Origin: Coix lacryma-jobi var. lacryma-jobi
Taxonomy: Eukaryota; Streptophyta; Magnoliopsida; Poales; Poaceae
DNA length: 64,000 nt
Reading direction: 5' to 3'
NCBI GenBank assembly: GCA_009763385.1
Contig: CM019825.1
Coordinates: 119,841,131 to 119,905,130 of the forward strand
The stretch's first letter is position 1; every line of letters starts with the position of its first letter. The notes under the pieces were generated by a model that searched no databases, was not told the origin of the DNA, and saw nothing but the letters and a program-made list of their open reading frames with translations. Shown here piece by piece: positions 11,936 through 23,747 of the stretch. A program made the translations under genes and the position numbers.

Positions 11936-13975
11936 CCAAAAGCGTTACGCGAGCCTCGCTAAAAAAGAAAAGGGGGCGTCGCTGTTTTTCCAAATCAGCT
12001 TATCAAAGCGTTACGCGAGCCTCGCTTAAAAAGAAAAGGGGGCGTCGCTGTTTTTCCAAATCAGCTTATCAAAGCGTTACGCGAGCCTCGCCAAAAAAGA
12101 AAAGGGGGCGTCGCTATTTTTCCAAATCAGCTTATCAAAGCGTTACGCGAGCCTCGCTAAAAAAGAAAAGGGGGCGTCGCTGTTTTTCCAAATCAGCTTA
12201 TGAAAGCGTTATGCGAGCCTCGCTTAAAAAGAAAAGGGGGCGTCGCTATTTTTCCAAATCAGCTTATCAAAGCGTTACGCGAGCCTCGCTTAAAAAGAAA
12301 AGAGGGCGTCGCTGTTTTTCCAAATCAGCTTATCAAAGCGTTACGCGAGCCTCGCCAAAAAAGAAAAGGGGGCGTCGCTGTTTTTCCAAATCAGCTTATC
12401 AAAGCGTTACGCGAGCCTCGCTAAAAAAGAAAAGGGGGCGTCGCTGTTTTTCCAAATCAGCTTATGAAAGCGTTACGCGAGCCTCGCTTAAAAAGAAAAG
12501 GGGGCGTCGCTGTTTTTCCAAATCAGCTTATGAAAGCGTTACGCGAGCCTCGCTAAAAAAGAAAAGGGGGCGTCGCTGTTTTTCCAAATCAGCTTATGAA
12601 AGCGTTACGTCAGCCTCGCTAAAAAAGAAAAGGGGGTGTCGCTGTTTTTTCAAATCAGCTTATGAAAGCGTTACGCGAGCCTCGCTAAAAAAGAAAAGGG
12701 GGCGTCGCTGTTTTTCCAAATCAGCTTATGAAAGCGTTACGCGAGCCTCGCTTAAAAAGAAAAGGGGGCATCCCTGTTTTTCCAAATCAGCTTATGAAAG
12801 CGTTACGCGAGCCTCGCTAAAAAAGAAAAGGGGGCGTCGCTGTTTTTTCAAATCAGCTTATGAAAGCGTTACGCGAGCCTCGCTAAAAAGAAAAGGGGGC
12901 GTCGCTGTTTTTCCAAATCAGCTTATGAAAGCGTTACGCGAGCCTCGCTAAAAAAGAAAAGGGGGCGTCGCTGTTTTTTCATATCAGCTCATGAAAAGCG
13001 TTACGCGAGCCTCGCTAAAAAAGAAAAGGGAGCGTCGCTGTTTTTCCAAATTAGCTTATCAAAGCGTTACGCGAGCCTCGCTAAAAAAGAAAAGAGGGTG
13101 TCGCTGTTTTTCCAAATCAGCTTATGAAAGCGTTACGCGAGCCTCGCTTAAAAAGAAAAGGGGGCGTCGCTGTTTTTTCAAATCAGCTCATGAAAAGCGT
13201 TACGCGAGCCTCGCTAAAAGAAAAAGGGGGGCGTCGCTGTTTTCCCAAATCAGCTTATGAAAGCGTTACGCGAGCCTCGCTAAAAAGAAAAGGGGGCGTC
13301 GCTATTTTTTCAAATCAGCTTATGAAAGCGTTACGCGAGCCTCGCTAAAAAAGAAAAGGGGGCGTCGCTGTTTTTCTAAATCAGCTTATGAAAGCGTTAC
13401 GCGAGCCTCGCTTAAAAAGAAAAGGGGGCGTCACTGTTTTTCCAAATCAGCTTATGAAAGCGTTACGCGAGCCTCGCTAAAAAAGAAAAGAGGGCGTCGC
13501 TGTTTTTTCAAATCAGCTTATGAAAGCGTTACGCGAGCCTCGCTAAAAAGAAAAGGGGGCGTCGCTGTTTTTCCAAATTAGCTTATGAAAGCGTTACGCG
13601 AGCCTCGCTTAAAAAGAAAAGGGGGCGTCGCTGTTTTTCCAAATCAGCTTATCAAAGCGTTACGCGAGCCTCGCTAAAAAAGAAAAGGGGGCGTCGGTGT
13701 TTTTTCAAATCAGCTCATGAAAAACGTTACGCGAGCCTCGCTAAAAAAGAAAAGGGGGCGTCGCTGTTTTTCCAAATTAGCTTATCAAAGCGTTACGCGA
13801 GCCTCGCTAAAAAAGAAAAGGGGGCGTCGCTGTTTTTCCAAATCAGGTTATGAAAGCGTTACGCGAGCCTCGCTTAAAAAGAAAAGGGGGCGTCGCTGTT
13901 TTTTCAAATCAGCTCAAGAAAAGCATTACGCGAGCCTCGCTAAAAGAAAAAGGGGGGCGTCGCTGTTTTCAAAAA
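11936..13975 (+). repeat. El-2 tandem array 2 (~66 bp unit, ~31 copies)
   Basis: Units of 65-67 bp each contain AAAGCGTTACGCGAGCCTCG, an A-rich/GGGGG purine run and CAAATCAGCTTATG. I count about 31 GTTACG-bearing copies. Because many units are exactly 66 bp, they create a long spurious open frame (11902-12951). The array lies between the 3' ends of gag-pol and the antisense gene. Confidence 0.95.
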
Positions 13976-14112
13976 AACACCTCTCTTAAACGAAAGGCGA
14001 ACCTCGAGAGTCAAGTATTATTTCAATCAAATTGCAAAAAATGAGTAGAGCAACATCATAAGTTATTCGCTTCAGACGACAGTGTGATATACAATCAATA
14101 GAAAGAATAAAA

Positions 14113-15726
14113 TTACAAGGATTCATCACCATCCTCAATCATTATTAAATCATCAAAACCCTCACTACCCTCAACCCCACTTCCACCGGAACTATGGGTC
14201 CCCACAACAAAGGAGCCACAGGAACAATCGGCAATTCCCCGGGCAAAACCCTCGCCCTATACATATATCTCCGGTCCATATCACTAACCTCCGAAGGCTC
14301 CTCCTTCAGAATTACAAGTGAACCATCAGAACCAACCTCTAGATTACTTCGTCCAAACAAAAAATCCAAAGCTGTTCTATCGTCGATATCATCATCAACA
14401 GCAGCTGGCACGGACGAAGAAGAACCAAACAACAAACGTGTAGCTTGTCGATCGGTATAATCCGCCTCGCGCCAAAAACGACTCGACTTGCTGTTCTTCA
14501 AGTCGTACCTTCACAGTTTCGACCACCAAAAATGCTCAAAGCTCAGCGAAGGATGTTTTAATTTAGCCCGAGCCCAAGATTCGCCGGTCATAAAGACATC
14601 CTGATAATTTAATATCAATGGCGTCACATTAAAAACCTCTAGCACGGTTCCGTCAGGAACCTGCATTTTCACAGATACAAAAAGTGTCTCAGTGTCATAA
14701 AGTCTTTCTAACAACTCACTCTTTACAAAATAACCCCCTCGTCCGAATCATCCTAGGTTTTCACACCTGTTCGGCTCCCTCTTGCTCATCCGCCCTAATT
14801 TCGCTGGCCGTAGCATCGAAACCCTCGCCGGCCGCAGCATCCAAACTTTCAGCAGGCGCCTCGACTGTCGCAGCCTCTTCAACGTTAGTTTCTTCTCCCA
14901 TCGAAGCGTCCCCAGCTGAAGGCACAACTTCGATGGGTGGAACCTCCGCAGAGTCAGGCACGCGAGCAGAACCAGAGCAACCAGCAGCAGCATCAGTCGC
15001 AGGTGGCGAAGGCATCGCGTCCTTCCGAGCCTGCAAAGAAAAATAAAGGACGAGCCCTCCAAATTCAATACCAAACCCCTCATTACACAAACAATCCCAA
15101 CCACAATTTTTACCAAAAACACAAACCTGACGAGTAGCCTCGGCAGCTTCTTCAAAAGCAAGAGCTCGGCCGCCACCAGCGATCCAGAACTTGCGAAGCA
15201 ATCGCATCGCACAATTCCGGACCTCGGCGTCATCAACTTTCATCCGGCGCACCTCGTCAACTGCCGGAAAGGCATGGTTTGGCCTTTTAACCTTGCGAAG
15301 GTGCTCACAATCTGCTTGACGAAGCGTACTGGCCATCGCCAAAGCTCCGGCATAGCCACCAAAATCGGCCGCATTACCAACCAATGAGCTGAAGACGTCA
15401 AGCTCATTAGTCAACCAACCTTCGAAAGCCTCGGTGTTTTCAGCACATAATGGCTCCCCGGTAGAGCCGCCGGCCTCAGTCAAACAGACGTCAACCTTTT
15501 CCTTAATCTTCACCATACTCCTTCGCCATGCCTCCGACCGGGAAGCCAGCTCCGAGGACAGCTCATCTATACGACTCTTCGCAGCGACCAAGTCCTTGTC
15601 CTTCTCACGACAAGATTCCAATAGTTCAGCATTGCGGTTTGCGACACCCTGTGCCTCCTCCCGGGTTTTCTTAACTTTCTCAAGAGCTCCTTTAAGCTCG
15701 ATATCTTTGTTCTCCAAGCTGTGCCG
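14113..15726 (-). pseudogene. El-2 antisense gene, 3' part (end of exon 1, exons 2-3)
   Basis: This is the minus-strand counterpart of the El-5 antisense gene. The end of exon 1 lies at 15127-15726 (coiled coil and conserved C-terminal block), intron 1 at 15031-15126 (96 bp, CAG/GT...CAG/G), exon 2 at 14767-15030, intron 2 at 14661-14766 (106 bp) and exon 3 at 14113-14660. Both intron positions and phase 0 match El-5. Exon 3 has a TGA at 14511-14513 where El-5 has CGG, and a frame change near its end. Intron 1 happens to be open in frame. Upstream coding continues at 27409 beyond El-3. Confidence 0.85.
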
Positions 15727-16115
15727 TGCGGATACATGGGTGTATGCCGGGTCTCTGAGTGATGAGTGATTGTCAACTAGGATGATGCGCATGTTCTTTG
15801 GCTTGTGTTGTGCAGGTGTCGAGCACGGATACAGTGATCAAAGGCGAGGTGAAGGTCAAGTAGAGACGTGCCGTGCCGATGGACCGAGAGTGGCGAAGGG
15901 CGGACGTGAGGCTTGGACTGAGAGACCAGAGGCCCGAGGATCAGCTGTGGTGGCTGGCAGCCTGTGACGACAACAAGTGAAGAAGTGCGGTCATGTGTTG
16001 CCTGAGTCGTGGACTTGGGGACACGTGTCGGTGGACGGGGTGCACGGGAGGTGCATCCCATCTACGACGTCGGTTTGGTGGTAGAGCCAGGGAAAAACCA
16101 TCGGGTGGACGGTTT

Positions 16116-16341
16116 CCAGGTTTGGGCCTCAAAACCTGGGTGCGGATGGTTTCCGAGTTTGGCCACAAAACTCGGGCTGAGGACGGTTTCCAGGTTTGGG
16201 CCTCAAAACCTGGGCACTGAGGGTTTGGTGAGTTTGGCCTCAAAACTCAGATGCTTGGTGGGCTGGTTTCCCGGTTTGGGCCTCAAAACCGGGGGTTGGC
16301 TGGAAAAGGCTGGTTTCCCAGTTTGGGCCACAAAACCGGGG
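16116..16341 (+). repeat. Covarying hairpin array in El-3 LTR
   Basis: Six imperfectly repeated hairpins lie at 16116-16139, 16153-16175, 16190-16213, 16229-16249, 16270-16293 and 16318-16341. Arms come in matched pairs: CCAGGTTT with AAACCTGG, CCGAGTTT with AAACTCGG, TGAGTTT with AAACTCA, and CCCGGTTT with AAACCGGG. Loops are GGGCCTC-like or GGCCAC-like. The same array occurs in the 3' LTR (25722-25948). Confidence 0.85.
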
Positions 16342-17124
16342 GTGCAGAGCGAGGGCGGCACGTGGCGGCAATCGGGAGGTTGCGTCGAGGCAACGCTACG
16401 AGTTGTGCGAGCGTGGCCGTCGGATACACCTACCACCGAGTTGGTCCAGAATAACCCTAGGGTTTAGCTGGTTCGCTCTGTAATTAGAGAGGGGTAGAAT
16501 AGGAATTAGAAATTAGGATAAGTAGAGGGAGACACCCTCCTCCCTTCCTATCTCAGTTAGTCATCCCTGTCATTTGCTCTTTGCTTCTAGGGTTTCCTGC
16601 TCTCCCAATCCCTGCTGTAGCTAGCTGAGATCCGCAGAGAACCATACCTCTGTGTACTGGAGATTTTGAGGAAGCGAGGCCGTAACCTCACTGTTGTAGC
16701 GTGTGGTAGCCACACGGTTGCAGATCGATGTGTTGATTCACGTTTTGGTTCGTGTTCTTCGCGTTCTTCATTTCTCCACGTTTTTCCCGTCACTCGATCT
16801 CCCTCTCCCGTGCGTCTTTGCGAAATATGTTTAAATCAACTTGTTCGTATTTGAAAGGAGATCATTTCCACCGAAGGAATTTATCTATCTCCCTACGAAC
16901 AAGTAGATCGGGTTGATTTCATTTTCGTGTCACTTTTTGGTTCATTCTTTTCCCTTTTCGATTTCCCGGTGATTGACTCGATTTGAGCGGATGATTTCTT
17001 GGGGATAGTCTTCTAACTACTCCGTGATCATCCTCTCCAAGTTTGGGAACGTGGGATTTTGATTTGAATCGACTTTGGGAAGATTTGGGTGAAGGGCGAT
17101 CAAAGTCGCCCTCCCTGAGTGACC

Positions 17125-17395
17125 GCGGACAGTCCGCCACTCAGGGCGCAGACAGTCCGCGCGTCGGGGACGAGCCAGAGCAGTGGCACTGTCTTCCGGC
17201 TGATTTGGCTTTTGGTTGAACGGCGGACAGTCCGCAGTTCAAAGCCGCGGACAGTCCGGGACTGTCCAGGGGACTTGCAGCAGCACTTCGGTTTTGCTCA
17301 TTTGGCCGGCGGACAGTCCGCGACCTGAGCCCGGACAGTCTGCCACTGGGCAGACAGTCCGCGACCGTACTGGCGGACATTCCGCGAATCGGCTG
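17125..17395 (+). repeat. GCGGACAGTCCGC palindrome cluster in El-3 LTR
   Basis: About eight copies of a 13-bp palindromic motif (GCGGACAGTCCGC and one-base variants) sit within 270 bp. The 3' LTR (26731-27000) has the same layout, with some variant copies closer to consensus. The spacing is irregular, unlike a satellite. Confidence 0.85.
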
Positions 17396-17865
17396 TTTGC
17401 TCCGGTTTAGTGCATTTGCTCTTCCGGCTTGTTCGCTTGGTTTCCGGACTTCTCGTTTGGCCCTAGAGTTGACCAAGGAACCTCTCTAGGTATCTTTGCT
17501 ACTTGTTAGCCTAGGTATTTAGGAGTTTCTTGACGTAGCCGTCAATCTACGTTCGAGACTTGGTTTTTGGGGTAGTGTTCGAGCCGGAGCTTTTGGTGTT
17601 TGGTTTGCTATCTAATTGTGGTGCCTCGCTGTGATCCTAGGGATCATCCACCCTCTTCCAAGGGTCGTGGGCATCACGGTTTCGGTCTCCATTTCTCGGG
17701 GTTGATTTTGGGACATTTGGCCAAGGTTTCGAGAGAAATTTTTGAGCTCCCATTCACCCCCCCCCCCTCTGGTCGCCTTGCTAGTGCTTTCTCGGTCCTT
17801 CAATTGGTATCGGAGCGGGTTAAGGATCTTCCACCTTAGTCGGTTCCAGATCCACAGAAGGCGAC

Positions 17866-20550
17866 ATGGATCGCGGCGTGGGCAAACCGCTGTTTTTCGA
17901 TGGGACGAACTATGCGTATTGGAAGATACGCATGTCGGTCTATCTGCAGTGTTTGGGTGCTTCCATTTGGGATATTTGCAACTCTGCCGATTATGTGGTC
18001 TTGGCTGCTCGTGTCTCTCAGCTTCAGATCGATGAGCACGATGCCAATAGCCGAGCCCGTAATGCTCTTTTCTCATGTTTGAGCATGAGTGAGTTTGATC
18101 GCGTTTCTCACCTCGCTACGGCTCGGGAGATTTGGGATACCCTTATGCGTTTCCATGAGGGAACCTCTCAAGTCAAAACCCGTCTCTACGAGTCATTCAA
18201 GCGAGAGTATGAGAACTTTCGACATATGCCTGGCGAGAGCATAGAAAGTTTATTCGCTCGCTTTCAGGTGATTGTCAACAGGATGAGGGCTAACAAGGAG
18301 CTGTTGCCTTTCGACGATCATGAGAGAGCTTTGAAGCTTTTGCATACTCTTGATCGATCGGTGTGGGACTCCGAAGTTTAGGCGATCATAGAATCACCTA
18401 ACTATGAGACCCTCACGTGCGACGAGCTCTTCAGTAAGCTCAAGTCCAGTGAGATTGATGCCATGGCGAGGGCTTCTTATGAGAATCCTTTTGGCCCAAC
18501 TATGGCTTTGGTTTCTGGCTCTTCTACTAACCCCTCTAGAGGTTTTGCTCTTTCGTCTCTCTTTTCTGTCACAGAGGACCAGCTGGAGTCTTTGGGGGAT
18601 GATGAGCTGGCATTGCTCGCCAACCGGTTCTCGTGGTTCCACAACAACCGCATGAACCGTCACCGCGGAGGAGGACGCTCAGGATGCTACGAGTGCGGCG
18701 ACCCCGATCACTTCATCGCCAACTGCCCCAAGAAGAAGCATTCATCTGGGAAGGGTGATCATGGGCACAAGTACGACTCTGGCAAGCGCAAGGAGAAGTA
18801 CGTCCCCGCGAGGCACAAGCGGAGGGGCGGCTTCGACAAGGAGTACATCAAGAAGAAGTACTTGGAGAAGGCCCAGGCTGAGCAGCGTGCGTTCTTCGCC
18901 ACGCTCAGCGACGTCGACGGCTCGGATGACGACTCTGCTTGCTCAAGCGACGACGAGTCCGAGAAGAAGAAGAGGATTGAGGACAAGCTGAACGGCCTCT
19001 GCTTCTTCGCCGATGACGACGGCTTCTGCACCATGGCCCTCGATGGCGAGCTGGTGAACTCCCCTCGGAACGACAACGACGACGACGACACCTCCCAGGT
19101 ATCTCTGACCCACGATGAGCTTTCTGCTGAGGTCGAGAAACTTACTGCTGCGCTCCTTAGTCAAGATAAGTTGCTTAGGCGAGCCGCTAGAGAGCGCAAG
19201 GAGTTTAGGCAGAAGTGGGAGGATACGGTGAAGGAACTAGATTCCGTCAAGTCCACCGTAGTTGTTACCGATGAGGAGGAGTGCGAGGCGTGCACCACGC
19301 ACATGACTGATCTTCTCACTTTGAGAAGTAAGTATGTTGCGTTGGTAGGAGAGGTGGATGAGCTCCGTGCTAGGCCCATGCTGTTGGGTGCTTGCAAGAC
19401 TTGTCCTGTCTTGCAATCCGAGTTGGCAGAGAAGAATGCCAAGATTGTGTCTCTTGAGGAGGCCAGCTCAGGTAGCACTTGTGTGACTAGGTGCGCGTTG
19501 TGCGAGGGTTTGGAGATGGAGATTGCCAATGTGAAGCATGACAAGATGCAAACCGAGGAGGAAAACACATACCTTCGGACCATCTTGTCATGGGTGTCTT
19601 GTGGTGAGCCACAGCTCGGGATGATGATTTCCCTATTCAAGCGAGCTGCTGGAGGTCCCGGTGTAGGTTTTGCTCAGGGTGTTGATCTTTCTGCTTTTGG
19701 GAAGATTGGAGAGTCGAGTGGTCTGAATCCGAGTGAGAAACCCAACTCCACCACTACTCCCAAACTAACCAAGCTTCCACCCAAAGAGCCTCTCAAGCTT
19801 AACACCAAGGATGGGGTGTTTGAGGAACCTCCGAGAGCTCCACCCAAGAACCAAGTGTGGCATCCCAAACCCAACCACCTAAAGAACAAGCTGGACACAA
19901 TGCCACCTATCCAGGAGGAGTTGCCACAGAAGGGCAAGGTGATCCACACCCACAACCGTGAGTACCAACAACCCCCTTTGAGAGCGGTGAGGTACCACTG
20001 TGAGCACTGTGGGAGAGATGGACACTTGAGTGAGTTCTGCTTTAGGCGCAAGAGAGAGGCGCGCCGTGCTAGGGAGATGAACAACCCGGACATGTACCAT
20101 CCTTTCCATGATGTACATGCGCCGAATGTTCAGAGGAGAGCACCGAGACGTGCTGCTAGGCCCAGAGGTCCAGAACCTCAAGTTCCTAGGCCTAGGCAGC
20201 AGAGAGCTCCGAGGAGAGACGCTAGGCCTAGAGGTGTTGAGCCTCAAGTCCCAAGGCGTAGGCCTCATAGAGAGCGTGCCCGGCGGGAGCCTGCATTTGT
20301 AGGCTATGGACCCCGTGGCGGTGGCTTCGCAGTTGAGCGTTTTCCCCCACCGCGTTTTGAGTATCGCGATGAACGCTCCTTCCTTAGCGGACCACGTTTT
20401 CCTCAACATGGTGATCGCTCCTCCCGTAGGCGTGCTAGGAATGGTTTTTCTGCTAACCGTTCTTTTGAGCAGCCGGCCCAACACTGGTATTCCCCTTACT
20501 TCACTAACCCTAGTGTTGGACCGTATGCTCACCCTATGTCTTTTTATTGA
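17866..20550 (+). pseudogene. El-3 gag with two CCHC knuckles, one internal stop
   Basis: The frame starts MDRGVGKPLFFDGTNYAYW, the standard copia gag N-terminus, and would encode 894 residues except for a TAG at 18379-18381 (codon 172). The UBN2-like gag domain occupies roughly residues 1-230. Knuckle 1 is CX2CX4HX4C at 18685-18726 and knuckle 2 has the same spacing at 19999-20040. Between them are a lysine-rich linker, an acidic segment and predicted coiled coil. The tail after knuckle 2 is Arg/Pro-rich. The stop is the only break I see, which points to recent inactivation. Confidence 0.9.
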
Positions 20551-20555
20551 TGTAG

Positions 20556-23500
20556 GTAAAACGATTGGAGAACGTTTGGTTGGTGGATTCCGGGTGTTCG
20601 AGGCACATGACCGGAAATGCCAAGTGGTTCTCCAGTCTTAGTCCGGTCGCCGGAAAGGAGTATATAACCTTCGGCGACAACAGCAAAGGTAAGGTGCTGT
20701 CTCGTGGGTCTGTGCGAGTTAATGAGCACTTTGTGTTGCGCGATGTTGCTCTTGTTTCTAACTTGCATTTTAACCTTCTTTCTGTTTCGCAACTTTTTGA
20801 TGATGACTATGAGATTCGTTTTAAACCGAATCTCAGTCGCATTTTGGATCCTCAGGGCAATCTTGTTTGTGTGATTTCGCCCTTTGGGAAAGTCTTTCGT
20901 GCGGATTTCTCAGAGTCGTTCCGAATTTCTCGTTGTCTTTTGGCTGGACCTTCCTCCTCTGATCTTTGGAAGTGGCATAGGAGACTAGGTCACCTGAGCT
21001 TCGACTTGCTTGCAAGGCTTAGTTCACTTGGCTTAATCCGAGGATAGCCCAAGTTATCCATGGAGAAGGATCTTGTTTGCCATTCTTGTAGACATGGGAA
21101 GATGGTAGCCGCTCCCCACCATCCAGTGACTCAGGTCATGACTAAGCGCCCTGGAGAGCTTTTACACATGGACCTTGTTGGTCCGGCTCGGGTGAGCTCG
21201 GTTGGGGGGAAGTGGTATGTGTTTGTTGTTGTCGATGATTTTTCGAGATATTCGTGGGTTTTCTTTTTAGCTGAGAAAACTAAGACTTTCTCCCTTGCTC
21301 GCAATCTGATTTTGCGTCTTCCGAACGAGTTCCCTTTGAACTCGATGCGAGCTATTAGGAGTGATAATGGTTCTGAATTCAAGAATTCGGATTTTGAGAA
21401 GTTTTGAAACTCTTTTGGGTTAGAGCATCAGTTTTCTTCTCCCTACACACCGCCTCAGAATGGTGTTGTAGAGAGGAAGAATCGGACCCTTGTAGAGATG
21501 GCCAGGACGATGCTCGATGAGCATAGGACTCCTAGGCGTTATTGGGCCGAAGCTATGAACACTTCATGCTATATTTCCAATCGCATTTTTCTGAGAGCTT
21601 TCTTGAAAAAGACTTCTTATGAGTTGCGTTTTGGAAAACTGCCCAAAGTGAGTTATTTTCGGGTTTTTGGTTGCCATTGTTTTATACTCAAAAAGGGCAA
21701 CTTGGACAAGTTTGAGTCTCGTTCTTCTGACGGTGTGTTTTTGGGTTATGGCACTCATACACGTGCTTATCGCGTACTTAACCTTGACACTAACCGAGTC
21801 ATGGAGACATCCGATGTCACCTTCGACGAGACCATGGTTCGTCCTTCTTCTCGTTTTGAGCGTGCAGGTGATCATGAGGTTGGCGAACCTCTTTTCGATG
21901 ATGAAGAAGAAGGTGCTGAAGGAATAGATGACCCAGCACCTCCTCCACCTGCTGTGCCGCAAAGAGCGGCTTCTACGACGACTCACGGCCCCGACACCTC
22001 GTCTTCCTGGGGGCCGTGGGATCCGCCACCCCGAGCGGTACCCTTTGTACCCGGGGAGGCACCAGCTGCTGTTGAGGGGGAGGCCACTTCGGCAAGGGAG
22101 GCGCCACGACACATTCAGCGCCAGCACCCGCCTCAGCAGATGATCGGCAGCATCGACGAACGCATCACCCGGTCAAGGCAAATCTCTCACTTTGCTCATT
22201 CTGCATTTGTTGATGATTTTGAACCCCGGGATGTTGGACATGCTTTGACGGATCCGGATTCGGTCAATGCCATGCATGAGGAGCTTGAGAACTTTGAGAG
22301 AAATCGGGTTTGGGTTCTAGTGTCTCCACCTTCTGAGTGTCATCCAATTGGGACAAAATGGGTTTTCAAAAACAAACAGGGAGAAGATGGCCATGTTGTG
22401 AGAAACAAGGCCAGACTCGTAGCCCAGGGATATAGTCAGAAGGAGGGGATAGACTATGAGGAGACATTTGCTCCTGTAGCACGTTTGGAGGCTATTAGGA
22501 TACTCTTGGCTTTTGCTGCATCCAAAGGTTTCAAACTTTTTCAAATGGATGTCAAGAGTGCCTTCTTAAACGGCTGCATAGAAGAGGAGGTGTATGTTAG
22601 ACAACCCCCCGGTTTCGAAAATCCCAAGTTTCCAAACCATGTCTTTAAACTTCACAAAGCTTTGTATGGTTTGAAACAAGCCCCTAGAGCCTGGTATGAT
22701 AGGTTGAAAACTTTTTTGCTTGCTAAGGGTTTTAAAATGGGATGTGTAGATAAAACGCTCTTTCTCCTCAAGCAAGGCACTGATACTCTCTTGGTCCAAA
22801 TTTACGTGGATGATATCATTTTCGGTGGTTCTTCTCACGCTTTGGTTGCCAAGTTTGCAGACACTATGAGCAGGGAGTTCGAGATGAGCATGACGGGTGA
22901 GTTGATGTTTTTCCTCGGGTTGCAAATCAAGCAAACCCGGGAAGGAACATTTGTGCACTAGGGCAAGTACACCAGAGATATTCTGAAGAAGTTCGACATG
23001 GGTGAGGCCAAGCCTCTTCCAACACCCATGGCTACCACGACGGCCCTGGATGCGGACAAGGAAGGAGAAGCAGTGGACCAGAAGGAGTACCGGAGTATGA
23101 TCGGGTCGCTGCTGTACTTGACGGCGACACGCCCGGACATCCAGTTCGCGGTGTGCCTCTGTGCGCGCTTTCAGGCGTCGCCGCGCACCTCTCACCATCA
23201 GGCGGTCAAGCACATTATGAGGTACTTATCCTTCTCTCCAGAATTCGGGATTTGGTATTCTGCTTCCTCCACCCTTTCCCTTTGCGGTTATTCCGATGCC
23301 GATTTTGCTGGTTGTCGTATTGATCGCAAGTCCACTTCTGGGACTTGCCAGTTTATTGGTTCTTCTCTTGTTTCGTGGTCCTCTCGCAAGCAGTCTAGCG
23401 TCGCCCAGTCTACCACGGAGGCTGAGTATGTTGCTGCGGCTAGCTGTTGTTCCCAGTTACTCTGGATGATGGCCACTTTGCGTGATTTTGGTCTGAGCTT

Positions 23501-23747
23501 TTCTCGTGTTCCATTGCTTTGTGACAACACGAGTGCGATTAGCGTTTCTAAGAACCCCGTGCTTCACTCGAAGACCAAACACATTGATGTGCGCTTTCAT
23601 TTTCTGCGAGACCACTATGAGAAGGGTGATATCGACCTTCGCCATGTCGATACTCATCATCAGCTTGTTGATATTTTTACCAAGCCTTTGGACCAATCAA
23701 CCTTTAATCGGTTGAGAGGTGAGCTTGGTGTGTGTTTCCCCTTTTAG
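20556..23747 (+). pseudogene. El-3 pol (protease-integrase-RT-RNase H), three internal stops
   Basis: Pol is in a different frame from gag, which ends at 20550, and opens after a TAG at 20553-20555. Domains in order are protease (LVDSGCSRHMTG, ~20583), integrase HHCC (WHRRLGH then CHSC), the integrase core with D (MDLVG), D (RSDNG) and E (VVERKN), RT with YVDD at 22803-22814, and RNase H (YSDADFAG, TTEAEY, HIDVR) to 23747. The frame is uninterrupted except for TAG 21045-21047, TGA 21405-21407 and TAG 22959-22961. There are no frameshifts. Confidence 0.93.

Larger units (their letters stand above)
15727..17802 (+). repeat. El-3 5' LTR
   Basis: This 2076-bp LTR has two internal architectures worth noting: an array of six short hairpins (16116-16341) and a cluster of GCGGACAGTCCGC-type palindromes (17125-17395). 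It ends in a C-run followed by CTCTGG and GGTCCTTCA, then the primer site TGGTATCGGAGC. Confidence 0.95.

Noticed and set aside
11902..12951. A 349-codon Lys/Arg-rich open frame with a 22-residue repeat
   Set aside because: It is a by-product of the 66-bp tandem array; unit lengths of 65-67 bp elsewhere in the same array break the frame, and El-5 has no equivalent protein.
11936..13975. Possible CRISPR array (regular repeats of ~66 bp)
   Set aside because: Whole units repeat with no unique spacers, the setting is a plant retrotransposon, and there are no cas genes.
14684..15769. Plus-strand frames opposite the El-2 antisense exons
   Set aside because: Homology, splice sites and codon pattern support the minus strand only; the plus-strand frames are shadows.
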